From Sphaerochaetaceae bacterium (GTDB taxonomy: Bacteria; Spirochaetota; Spirochaetia; Sphaerochaetales; Sphaerochaetaceae), in contig JALNVT010000018.1 in NCBI GenBank assembly GCA_023231265.1, positions 1-20,856 of the forward strand: a stretch of DNA of 20,856 nt, read 5' to 3'. How positions within the stretch are numbered: the stretch's first letter is position 1; the number at the start of each line of letters is the position of its first letter. The notes under the pieces were generated by a model that was not told the DNA's origin, made no database searches, and saw only the letters and a program-made list of their open reading frames with translations. A program made the position numbers and the translations under genes. Of the stretch, positions 8,424 through 14,155 are shown one piece after another.

Positions 8424-8666
8424 TTAAGCAGCTACTACGTTGAATACTGATGCATTGTAAGCATCTGTTGAGTTACCTTCAGAATCGTAGAAACCGTAAT
8501 CAACTGAATCTGAATTTGAATTAACTTCATATCCACCATTGTCTGTTTGTTCGAAAGTTACTTTTTCTGGAACATAAGCTACAAGAGTAATAGTGAAAGT
8601 TTTTGCTGTTAAGCTACTAACAGCTATTGCTGATATTACTAGTGCTGTTAATAAAAACTTTTTCAT
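8424..8666 (-). CDS. Small secreted protein, 80 aa, function unknown (cassette A)
   Basis: The protein starts MKKFLLTALVISAIAV and has a clear Sec signal peptide, with likely cleavage after SLTA at residue 21. The mature part is about 59 residues, contains no cysteine, and is acidic, Asn/Ser/Tyr-rich and probably beta-structured (KTFTITLVAYVPEKV, then YGFYDSEGN, ending VFNVVAA). It has no lipobox, so it is likely periplasmic or surface-exposed. AAGGAG is 6 nt upstream of ATG; the promoter at 8696-8724 gives a leader of only about 20 nt, and a terminator follows. Regular codons and strong signals suggest high expression. I do not recognise a named family; similar short secreted proteins occur in treponemes. 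Two decayed relatives lie at 9700-9783 and 10558-10649. Confidence 0.85.
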   Translation of the reverse strand: MKKFLLTALVISAIAVSSLTAKTFTITLVAYVPEKVTFEQTDNGGYEVNSNSDSVDYGFYDSEGNSTDAYNASVFNVVAA

Positions 8667-8695
8667 CTGTTACTCCTTATTGTTAATATGTTTAT

Positions 8696-8724
8696 AATAT
8701 ATTGAATAAGTTTGTATAAGTAAA
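8696..8724 (-). promoter_or_regulatory. Promoter of cassette A
   Basis: On the minus strand there is TTTACT (8719-8724), a 17-bp spacer and TATATT (8696-8701). It matches the promoters of cassettes B and C at 24 of 29 positions. The spacer contains two TAAGT-type pentamers (on +, at 8707 and 8717) exactly 10 bp apart. Confidence 0.75.
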
Positions 8725-9010
8725 GCAACAATTATTAAATTAACGTTAAAAGTTATGTTATAAGTTATCAATAATATCTAAATTAAGCGTATAAGTACGT
8801 ATTAGTAGTATTTTATTACACAAATGTACAATTAATAGCAATGTTATAAGTTTGTATAAGTTTGCACAAGATTCATATAAAAACTATCATTCAAGCGCTA
8901 TTTCAATGATTTTCAATATAAAAAGATAAAGATCTGCTATTTTTTTGAGATTTTGAGATTTTTTTCAAAATAAATTAATTTTTTTTATTTTTTCTATTTT
9001 TCCAGACAAA
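8725..9010 (-). promoter_or_regulatory. Upstream region of cassette A with phased TAAGT boxes and A/T tracts
   Basis: No gene is seen. On the + strand TAAGT or close variants occur at 8761, 8784, 8792, 8802, 8847, 8857 and 8867 (CAAGA). Several pairs (8792/8802, 8847/8857/8867) are 10 bp apart, one helical turn. The distal end (about 8940-9010) is T-rich on +, giving A-tracts on the minus strand that may bend DNA. Cassettes B and C show the same layout. Confidence 0.5.
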
Positions 9011-9547
9011 TAAAGATATTTTTTTGGAAAACGCATGAAGTATGATGAAGAATTCTCGTTATAAAATTGAGTTCAACCTCATAAATCAAGTTTTAAAGAA
9101 GCATTCATAAAAGGACACAGCAGAGGACAAGCTGCAATTTTAAAGCACTACAGAAAATCAAAACAGTTCAACCAGAAGTTCAAATACAAATGAAGAAAAT
9201 GATTGATCACCACCACATCAACAAGTTTATCAAATCAAAATATTGGAGATTCCCCCAAAGAACGCTGCTTCTGATTATTTAATCACAGAACTTACAAGCA
9301 CCATAAGACATTGAATACCAAAAAGTGAGCTCTCATAAATTGCCCCTTCTTGTTTCACCGCTGGCAAGAAGAACCACATTTCAAATAGAAAGCAACCATT
9401 TTATTGCACCCAACCCAACCAAAGAAAGTTGTTCATCAAATCCAGCATATATAAGAAGAGGACTAAGGTCTGAATCAATCAAACCAATCAATGCAAAGAT
9501 TTAAGTGGCAGAAACCATGTTTTTTAAAATTGATATCACATATACCC
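9011..9547. other. Non-coding stretch, possible decayed gene
   Basis: No intact gene is present. Short coding-like open stretches shift between frames. In frame from 9035 it reads MKYDEEFSL, then stops, then about 40 open codons to about 9192. A second frame from 9207 gives about 35 open codons (IKILEIPPKNAASDYLITEL), ending at 9312. A third short ATG frame runs 9190-9282. Base use is richer in C than the flanking cassettes, especially around 9340-9425. This looks like old coding DNA broken by indels, but I cannot identify the parent gene. Confidence 0.35.
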
Positions 9548-9587
9548 AAAAACAATAGTTCGATTCCTTTCCTAGAATCGAACTATT
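9548..9587 (-). terminator. Intrinsic terminator of cassette B
   Basis: A perfect 13-bp stem (AATAGTTCGATTC at 9554-9566 with 9575-9587) closes an 8-nt loop. On the minus strand it is followed within 1 nt by five T residues (A-run 9548-9552). It is closely similar to the cassette C terminator at 10315-10354. Confidence 0.75.
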
Positions 9588-9699
9588 TAAGTTTGTCTTT
9601 GTCTTTGTCCTGTGTACAACAGTTTAGTTTTTTTTGTTTTGAATATTTCTTATAAAACGATGTTTTCAAGTCAATTTTATAAATTATAAAAATTCATTT

Positions 9700-9783
9700 T
9701 TATCTGCTGAGTAACATTTGATATATAACTGTCCACTCTGCAGGCATTTCATCAATCAGGAAAACTAAAATAATAAAATTTAT
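9700..9783 (-). pseudogene. Start-less remnant of a small secreted-protein gene (cassette B)
   Basis: Downstream of the cassette B promoter, the stretch that should carry AAGGAG and ATG reads CAGAAG and then ATA at 9783-9781. The following 27 codons read INFIILVFLIDEMPAEWTVI and continue to a stop at 9702-9700. The first ten align in position and hydrophobicity with MKKFLLTALV of the intact gene. The ribosome binding site and start codon have both been lost and the mature part is missing or unrecognisable. No gene lies in the rest of 9588-9814; three TTTGTC units sit at about 9593-9610. Homology is inferred from position and weak similarity. Confidence 0.45.
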
Positions 9784-9798
9784 ATTGTTACTTCTGTT

Positions 9799-10110
9799 GC
9801 CTAATTACATTTTCAATATAGTGTAGAAGTTAGTATAAGTCAATGTTTATTTTCAAACAAAATATATCAACTTATGCCAAAAGTACCTCAAAATTTCATA
9901 ATAATCACGTTAAAGTAAGTAGAAGTACAAACTTTAACATGAAGTATTAATGTTAGAAGTATGTAAGATGTATTGATATCAAGACAAATTTGCAATGTTT
10001 AAGTGAAGAATATAAACAACGAAGTTTATTCCAAGAAAGATCAACTATGGTCATATAGCATACTTTCTGGACAATTTTTTTATTAAAAAAAGTAAATTAT
10101 TTTTATAATA
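9799..10110. repeat. Diverged repeat, copy B (promoter and upstream region)
   Basis: The proximal 45 bp (9799-9843) match 10664-10708 at 41 positions. A second shared block, AACTATGGTCATAT at 10043-10056, also occurs at 10905-10918. The distance from the -35 box is almost the same (200 versus 197 bp). Both copies then run into a T-rich tract on + containing TTTTTTTATT. Further TAAGT/GAAGT boxes lie at 9916, 9922, 9941 and 9956. No gene is present. Confidence 0.65.
9815..9843 (-). promoter_or_regulatory. Promoter of cassette B
   Basis: On the minus strand there is TTGACT (9838-9843), a 17-bp spacer and TATATT (9815-9820). All 29 positions are identical to the cassette C promoter. Pentamers GAAGT (9826) and TAAGT (9836) on + are 10 bp apart inside it. 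Confidence 0.7.
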
Positions 10111-10314
10111 TTTACATCAATTGACTCGTTAATCGATCTATATTATATGTTTGATGGGAATCTTGGAGTTAAAACTTTCAATCAGCATCATTAAAAATTT
10201 ATGTATGAATCATAATAATGATGCTCTGCAATGTTAAAATTGCATGATGCAAAGTCCAAACTTCATCATTACAATCAAACACAATTATTATTTTGCCTTT
10301 CCAATAAACAACAG
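10111..10314. other. Spacer between cassettes B and C with nested inverted repeats
   Basis: No gene is seen. GCATCATTA (10185-10193) is complementary to TAATGATGC (10216-10224), and TGCAAT (10228-10233) to ATTGCA (10240-10245). A + strand promoter-like TTGACT (10121) with TATATG 17 bp later is followed by only a 15-codon frame (MFDGNLGVKTFNQHH). Confidence 0.4.
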
Positions 10315-10354
10315 AAAAAAACAATAGTCCAATTCCTTCCCAAGAATTGAACTA
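10315..10354 (-). terminator. Intrinsic terminator of cassette C
   Basis: On the minus strand an 11-bp stem (10325-10335 with 10344-10354) closes an 8-nt loop and is followed within a few nt by seven T residues (A-run 10315-10321). The single imperfect pair is G-U when read on the minus strand but A-C on +, which supports minus-strand function. Confidence 0.75.
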
Positions 10355-10557
10355 CCCTTTCTTTTTTTACATGTTGACAATACACAGAAGCAGATTTAGC
10401 TTTAGATATCGATTTAAATACTCATCCTTAAATCTATGTATTTGTTTAGGTTACTTTACTGAATAAGAAACAGATAGATTCATCAATAATATGAAAAATT
10501 CCACACCTATTAAAAAGATATCAGAGCAAATTGAGATTCTCTTTTCAACTATCCAGT

Positions 10558-10649
10558 TTACATAATCAATGGAATCGAGTGGTATCCAAATCCAAAACTG
10601 CTTATATCTATTGATGTATTTATCAATAATGCAAGAATAAGAGTTTGAT
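10558..10649 (-). pseudogene. Start-less, frameshifted remnant of a small secreted-protein gene (cassette C)
   Basis: At the position of the intact gene's ATG the minus strand reads ATC (10649-10647), then codons for KLLFL. A one-base frame change near 10632 then gives ALLINTSIDISSFGFGYHSI and so on, to a stop at 10560-10558. Joined, this reads IKLLFL-ALLINTSIDISS, which parallels the signal peptide MKKFLLTALVISAIAVSS of the intact gene. The mature part does not resemble that of cassette A. The region 10355-10557 between this relic and the terminator has no readable frame. The assignment rests on position, promoter identity and peptide similarity. Confidence 0.5.
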
Positions 10650-10663
10650 ATATATCACCAGTA

Positions 10664-10945
10664 ACCTAAATTCATTTTTAATATAGTGTAGAAGTTAGTA
10701 TAAGTCAACGAAATTAATTTCAATAAAAGCACCAACTTAGGTTATAAGTTCCTTTAAACCCTTAAAATAGAGACTTAGCTTGTAATAAGTACAAGTATTA
10801 TTTCATGTTATCATGTAATAAGTTTGTACGAAGCATTGTTATAAGCGCTTTATATAGCCGTTTTTATTTATGATTTTACGTCAAAGTTATCTATTTATTG
10901 TTTTAACTATGGTCATATTACATATATTTCAGCCATTTTTTTATT
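10664..10945. repeat. Diverged repeat, copy C (promoter and upstream region)
   Basis: This is the partner of 9799-10110. It shares the 45-bp proximal block and the AACTATGGTCATAT block (10905-10918). Boxes TAAGT, CAAGT or variants lie at 10745, 10786, 10792, 10819, 10830 (GAAGC) and 10842 (TAAGC). Its GCATTGTTATAAG (10833) parallels GCAATGTTATAAG (8838) of copy A. No gene is present. Confidence 0.65.
10680..10708 (-). promoter_or_regulatory. Promoter of cassette C
   Basis: On the minus strand there is TTGACT (10703-10708), a 17-bp spacer and TATATT (10680-10685), identical over 29 bp to cassette B. It carries the same GAAGT (10691) and TAAGT (10701) pair 10 bp apart on +. Confidence 0.7.
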
Positions 10946-11043
10946 CATATTTTTTTATTAATTTTTATTTTTTATTGTATTTATTGCTGTTTTTTTTGTT
11001 TTTTTACCGACTGCCTGAAAAAATCCATTGTATTTTTGTAAAG
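10946..11043. other. T-rich tract, no gene
   Basis: Long T-runs on + (A-tracts on the minus strand) lie upstream of cassette C. An open frame here (10870-11055) encodes only Phe/Leu/Tyr-rich low-complexity sequence and has no ribosome binding site, so it is not called. Confidence 0.6.
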
Positions 11044-11078
11044 AAAATGCCCTAAAGAATTGATCCATAGGACATTTT
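11044..11078 (-). terminator. Probable terminator of ssb
   Basis: There is an 11-bp stem, 11044-11054 with 11068-11078, and a 13-nt loop. The one imperfect pair is G-U on the minus strand. It lies 22 nt past the ssb stop codon. The 3' arm ends TTTT and is followed by CTTT, a modest U-tract. Confidence 0.65.
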
Positions 11079-11100
11079 ACGTATTATGAAAAGAACATAA

Positions 11101-11616
11101 CTATACAAGATTCGTATCCACGGATGGTTCTTCCAATCCCTCACATCCTTTAGATAAACCATCAAATATTTTAGGATCCATTCTTGCTACAGATTCAGCA
11201 CTTTTAATTTTGCCAACATTGTTTTCACTCTTCATATCTGTCTTTCCAGGTAACTCTTCAAAATTCTCACTTTTTGGAGTGCACTGCCTGAATTCAACAT
11301 GTCCTGCGGTAACATAAATCTTAGATTTAGTTTTTTTATTTTCATCTTCCCATTTAACTTGAGAAATTCTTCCTCTCAATCTAACAATACTTCCTTTTCC
11401 CAAATACTGATTGCACAGCACTCCACTTTTGCCCCAAACTTGTATGTCAACGAAAGAAGCATCCTGTTTGTAAGTTCCATCTTTCTGCTTATAAGAATAA
11501 TTGTTTGCAATTGTAAAATTGCAGACACTGCTTTCACTGCTAAAAGTCTTAATCGTTGGGTCTTTAACAAGTCGTCCCTCAAGTAATACAGAATTCAAAT
11601 CATCATACTTGCCCAT
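11101..11616 (-). CDS. ssb: Single-stranded DNA-binding protein
   Basis: This 171-aa protein would bind ssDNA through one OB-fold at about residues 8-112: LNSVLLEGRLVKDPTIK, then VCNFTIANNYSY, ASFVDIQVWGKSG, GSIVRLRGRISQVKWE and KIYVTAGHVEF, in the order seen in bacterial SSBs. A polar linker follows. The C-terminus ends EEPSVDTNLV; the acidic DDDIPF-like tip that recruits partner proteins in most bacterial SSBs is not there. It could therefore be an accessory SSB or use a different tail. GAGGTG lies 5 nt upstream of ATG. It is divergent from pyrH and shares a 171-bp AT-rich intergenic region with it; a 12-bp direct repeat TATGCAAAATAT occurs there at 11654 and 11737. Confidence 0.92.
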   Translation of the reverse strand: MGKYDDLNSVLLEGRLVKDPTIKTFSSESSVCNFTIANNYSYKQKDGTYKQDASFVDIQVWGKSGVLCNQYLGKGSIVRLRGRISQVKWEDENKKTKSKIYVTAGHVEFRQCTPKSENFEELPGKTDMKSENNVGKIKSAESVARMDPKIFDGLSKGCEGLEEPSVDTNLV

Positions 11617-11787
11617 TTTTTCACCTCTTTAGGAATGTTCATCAGTATTCTGCTATGCAAAATATTCATCTGTTTTTTCTTCCTAATAGTTTTAATGACA
11701 AAATTCACTTTTTTGCATTAAAAATTCTTATAATTTTATGCAAAATATGGTACTTCTTTAATAAAGTATGTTTAAGGAGTCATTATA

Positions 11788-12480
11788 ATGTCCAAATTAA
11801 CAGTGTTATCACTTGGTGGTTCAATCATTGCACCAGATAAAGTAGATACAGAATTTCTAATCAATTTTAACAAAGCACTTAGAGAGTATTTAAGTGAAGA
11901 CAAAGAAAGAAAAGTAATAATAGTTTGTGGTGGAGGCGCACCTGCAAGAGTTTATCAGACAGCATTTAGAGCTATTTCCGACAACAAAGATAATAACGTT
12001 CAGGATTGGATTGGAATCAAAGCAACACACCTTAACGGCGAATTAGTTCATGCAATCTTCAGCGATTTGACAGATGATGATTTAGTAACTGATCCTACAG
12101 CAGATATTGCATTCAGCAATCAAGTGTTGGTAGCAGCTGGTTGGAAACCTGGTTTCTCAACAGATACAGATGCTGTTTATTTGGCTCAAAGATTCAATGG
12201 TAAGTTGATAATCAACTTATCAAACATTGCTAAAGTTTATACAGCAGATCCCAAACTAGATCCAACTGCAACACCAATTGATTCAATTTGTTGGGAAAAA
12301 TTCAGAGACATCGTAGGTAACGAGTGGATACCAGGAAAGAACCTTCCATTTGATCCTATCGCAAGTAAAACTGCTGAAGCTGAATCAATGAAAGTAATCT
12401 GTGCAGATGGTAGAAATATTGAAAACACAATGGCTATTCTTAATGGCAAAAAATTCGACGGTACCGTTATCGGCGAATAA
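11788..12480 (+). CDS. pyrH: UMP kinase, archaeal/spirochaete type
   Basis: This 230-aa amino-acid kinase would phosphorylate UMP to UDP in the cytoplasm. N-terminal VLSLGGSII (residues 6-14) and VCGGGAPAR near residue 50 form the nucleotide and phosphate binding loops. GWKPGFSTDTDAVYLA and NLSNIAKVYTADPK are the UMP-site and ATP-site segments. The set matches the archaeal-type PyrH rather than the usual bacterial PyrH; spirochaetes are known to carry this type. AAGGAG is 8 nt upstream of ATG. A TATAAT at 11729-11734 may be its -10 box, without a convincing -35. It is monocistronic, closed by a terminator at 12501. Confidence 0.92.
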   Translation: MSKLTVLSLGGSIIAPDKVDTEFLINFNKALREYLSEDKERKVIIVCGGGAPARVYQTAFRAISDNKDNNVQDWIGIKATHLNGELVHAIFSDLTDDDLVTDPTADIAFSNQVLVAAGWKPGFSTDTDAVYLAQRFNGKLIINLSNIAKVYTADPKLDPTATPIDSICWEKFRDIVGNEWIPGKNLPFDPIASKTAEAESMKVICADGRNIENTMAILNGKKFDGTVIGE

Positions 12481-12500
12481 TTAAAATATTTAAACATAAC

Positions 12501-12536
12501 AGGCAAGGTTGTTTGACTTCCTTGCCTTATTTTTTT
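12501..12536 (+). terminator. Intrinsic terminator of pyrH
   Basis: AGGCAAGG (12501-12508) pairs perfectly with CCTTGCCT (12520-12527) around an 11-nt loop. It is followed by TATTTTTTTA. It overlaps the end of the convergent GNAT gene (stop at 12535). Confidence 0.9.
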
Positions 12537-13038
12537 ATCTTTTTATTTCAAAAGCAATTGCATCTGCACCATCTATATAAGAAGGTTGAGCAAAGCTACC
12601 TCTCTCTTCAAAACCCAATGATTTTATAAGAGATTGCATTGCAATATTTTGGGGATGAGTATCGATTCTAACAGACCTTTTCAAATTCTCTGCAATCTTC
12701 ATGCCTTCTTCAATTAAAAACCGTCCAGCACCCTTTTTTAAGGATACAAGGCGATGTATTGATAGATAGAGACAATCATATTTCCAGAATATTTCATTCT
12801 CATAATCTTTATCTTTTTCTTTTTGGAAGACAGCCATACCAACGACAGAGTAAGGATCTTCTTCAAAAACAAAATACAATCGTCCTTTTTCAATATCTTC
12901 TATGAGCATATCTTCAAAAGGATAGCCTGTATCCCACTGAGGATTATTTCTTTTTTGCATTATAGCTCTTCCGGCATCGCTGATTTTAAGTGCTATCTTT
13001 TCTTCACCTTCAATAGCTTTTCTAATATAAAATGACAT
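12535..13038 (-). CDS. GNAT-family N-acetyltransferase
   Basis: This 167-aa protein would transfer an acetyl group from acetyl-CoA to an unknown amine. The N-terminus IRKAIEGEEKIALKI is a typical GNAT beginning. The acetyl-CoA loop (Q/RxxGxG/A) appears as LKKGAGRFLIEEG at about residues 100-112, and motif B as HPQNIAMQSLIKSLGFEERG at about residues 132-151. The start is 5 nt after the TAG of the radical SAM gene, and no clear Shine-Dalgarno is visible, so translation is probably coupled to the upstream gene. The substrate cannot be predicted. Its operon partner is a PflX-like radical SAM protein; no functional link is evident. Confidence 0.88.
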   Translation of the reverse strand: MSFYIRKAIEGEEKIALKISDAGRAIMQKRNNPQWDTGYPFEDMLIEDIEKGRLYFVFEEDPYSVVGMAVFQKEKDKDYENEIFWKYDCLYLSIHRLVSLKKGAGRFLIEEGMKIAENLKRSVRIDTHPQNIAMQSLIKSLGFEERGSFAQPSYIDGADAIAFEIKR

Positions 13039-13043
13039 AACAA

Positions 13044-14009
13044 CTAATTTTCTTTTTTTAAATCTAAATAGTATTCAAGAGGAGTGCAAAAATTCTTAGG
13101 GAACGGCATATCCAGTTTGAAATCAGGAATCCACTCCACATCATCTCCTATCTCCTGCACAAAACCATCTTCAATATCTAAAATATCGAGATAAGTTAAG
13201 AGATTATCATAATCTTCCTCAGAGATCTTTTTAAATTTATCAGGATTGATTGGATCTGTGAACTGAACCATCAAAGATAAAAAGCATTTATCCTTAAGAT
13301 TCTTTGCATAATATTCCAAAAATTCTGTTGTAGATTTTAAAGGACCTGGGAAAATAAGGTGGCGAACCAATATACCTTCTGGGGTTGTATACTGACCCTT
13401 ATATTTGTACTTTGGATGCTTTTTAACAATGAAATCAAATACAGGTTTTATATAATCAACATATCTCTCTGTACCACAGAAGTTCTTGGCGGTATTCCTG
13501 TCCAATGTTTTTAGGTCGATTAAATACAGATCAATATATTCATCTATAGCCTTCAATCCTTCAATAGACTCATACCCACTGGTATTCCAAACAAGAGGAA
13601 GAGTCATTCCCATAGATCTAGCTATATCAATTGCTTCTATTATAGATGGAATGAAGTGAGTACCTGTAACAAAATTGATATTGTTGGCTCCAATTTTTTG
13701 AAGTTCAATCATCATCCTAGCCAGTTCATCAATGCTGACTTCTGTACCTACAGAACCATCTCTGACGTTCAAACCACCACTGATTTGATAATTTTGGCAA
13801 TACTGACAGTGAAGTGGACACCCTGAGAAAAAAATCATTCCAGAACCATTTTTGCCAGTTACAGGAGGCTCCTCTCCCTTATGTAACCCACTCCAAGCAA
13901 CACGAACAATGGCACTCTCACCACATACTCCAAGCTTTCCTCCATTTCGATTGACTTTGCAATAATTGGGACAAAGCATACATTCATTATATAATTCCAG
14001 ATTTTTCAC
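13044..14009 (-). CDS. PflX-like radical SAM Fe-S protein (COG1313 type)
   Basis: This 321-aa protein belongs to the group described as pyruvate-formate-lyase-activating-enzyme-like, function not established. The SAM/[4Fe-4S] motif is C64-x3-C68-x2-C71 in SGCPLHCQYC, within GSGMIFFSGC. Four more cysteines near the N-terminus (Cys10, Cys13, Cys17, Cys29; NECMLCPNYC and GVCGE) are characteristic of this subgroup and may bind a second metal site. WSGLHKGEEPPVTGKNGSG is also typical. The start is GTG at 14009, preceded by GGAAAA at 14013-14018; no better ATG lies upstream. It is the first gene of a two-gene operon with the GNAT gene. A glycyl-radical activase role is possible, but no target enzyme is encoded nearby. 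Confidence 0.9.
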   Translation of the reverse strand: MKNLELYNECMLCPNYCKVNRNGGKLGVCGESAIVRVAWSGLHKGEEPPVTGKNGSGMIFFSGCPLHCQYCQNYQISGGLNVRDGSVGTEVSIDELARMMIELQKIGANNINFVTGTHFIPSIIEAIDIARSMGMTLPLVWNTSGYESIEGLKAIDEYIDLYLIDLKTLDRNTAKNFCGTERYVDYIKPVFDFIVKKHPKYKYKGQYTTPEGILVRHLIFPGPLKSTTEFLEYYAKNLKDKCFLSLMVQFTDPINPDKFKKISEEDYDNLLTYLDILDIEDGFVQEIGDDVEWIPDFKLDMPFPKNFCTPLEYYLDLKKEN

Positions 14010-14053
14010 TATTTTTCCAACTTTATAAATTTTATATTTTCGATTACAATACC

Positions 14054-14062
14054 ATTATAACA
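14054..14062 (-). promoter_or_regulatory. Extended -10 promoter element for the radical SAM operon
   Basis: On the minus strand TGTTATAAT gives an extended -10 (TGn then TATAAT). No good -35 is visible 17 bp upstream, as expected for extended -10 promoters. The GTG start is 44 nt downstream. The surrounding 14019-14155 is very AT-rich. Confidence 0.45.
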
Positions 14063-14155
14063 AATATAATAATAATATTTTTCTTGTTTAGTACTGTCGA
14101 TTTTACTTAATTGTTGTATCTTTAACAAGAATAATAGATTTGTTTGGAGAATTTA

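Noticed and set aside
10121..10193. + strand promoter (TTGACT-17-TATATG) driving a small gene beginning MFDGNLGV
   Set aside because: The frame stops after 15 codons and no ribosome binding site is present; it is probably a chance match or relic.
8705..10850. TAAGT boxes as a CRISPR or iteron origin array
   Set aside because: There are no constant-length spacers and the units are only 5 bp with irregular gaps; no replication initiator gene is nearby.
10870..11055. 61-codon open frame on + rich in Phe, Leu and Tyr
   Set aside because: It is a by-product of T-runs. It has no ribosome binding site, is low in complexity, and overlaps the cassette C upstream repeat and the ssb terminator.
14144..14155. 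TTG start for the patatin gene
   Set aside because: The GGAG at 14146-14149 is correctly spaced for ATG 14156 and would lie inside the coding region if TTG were used.
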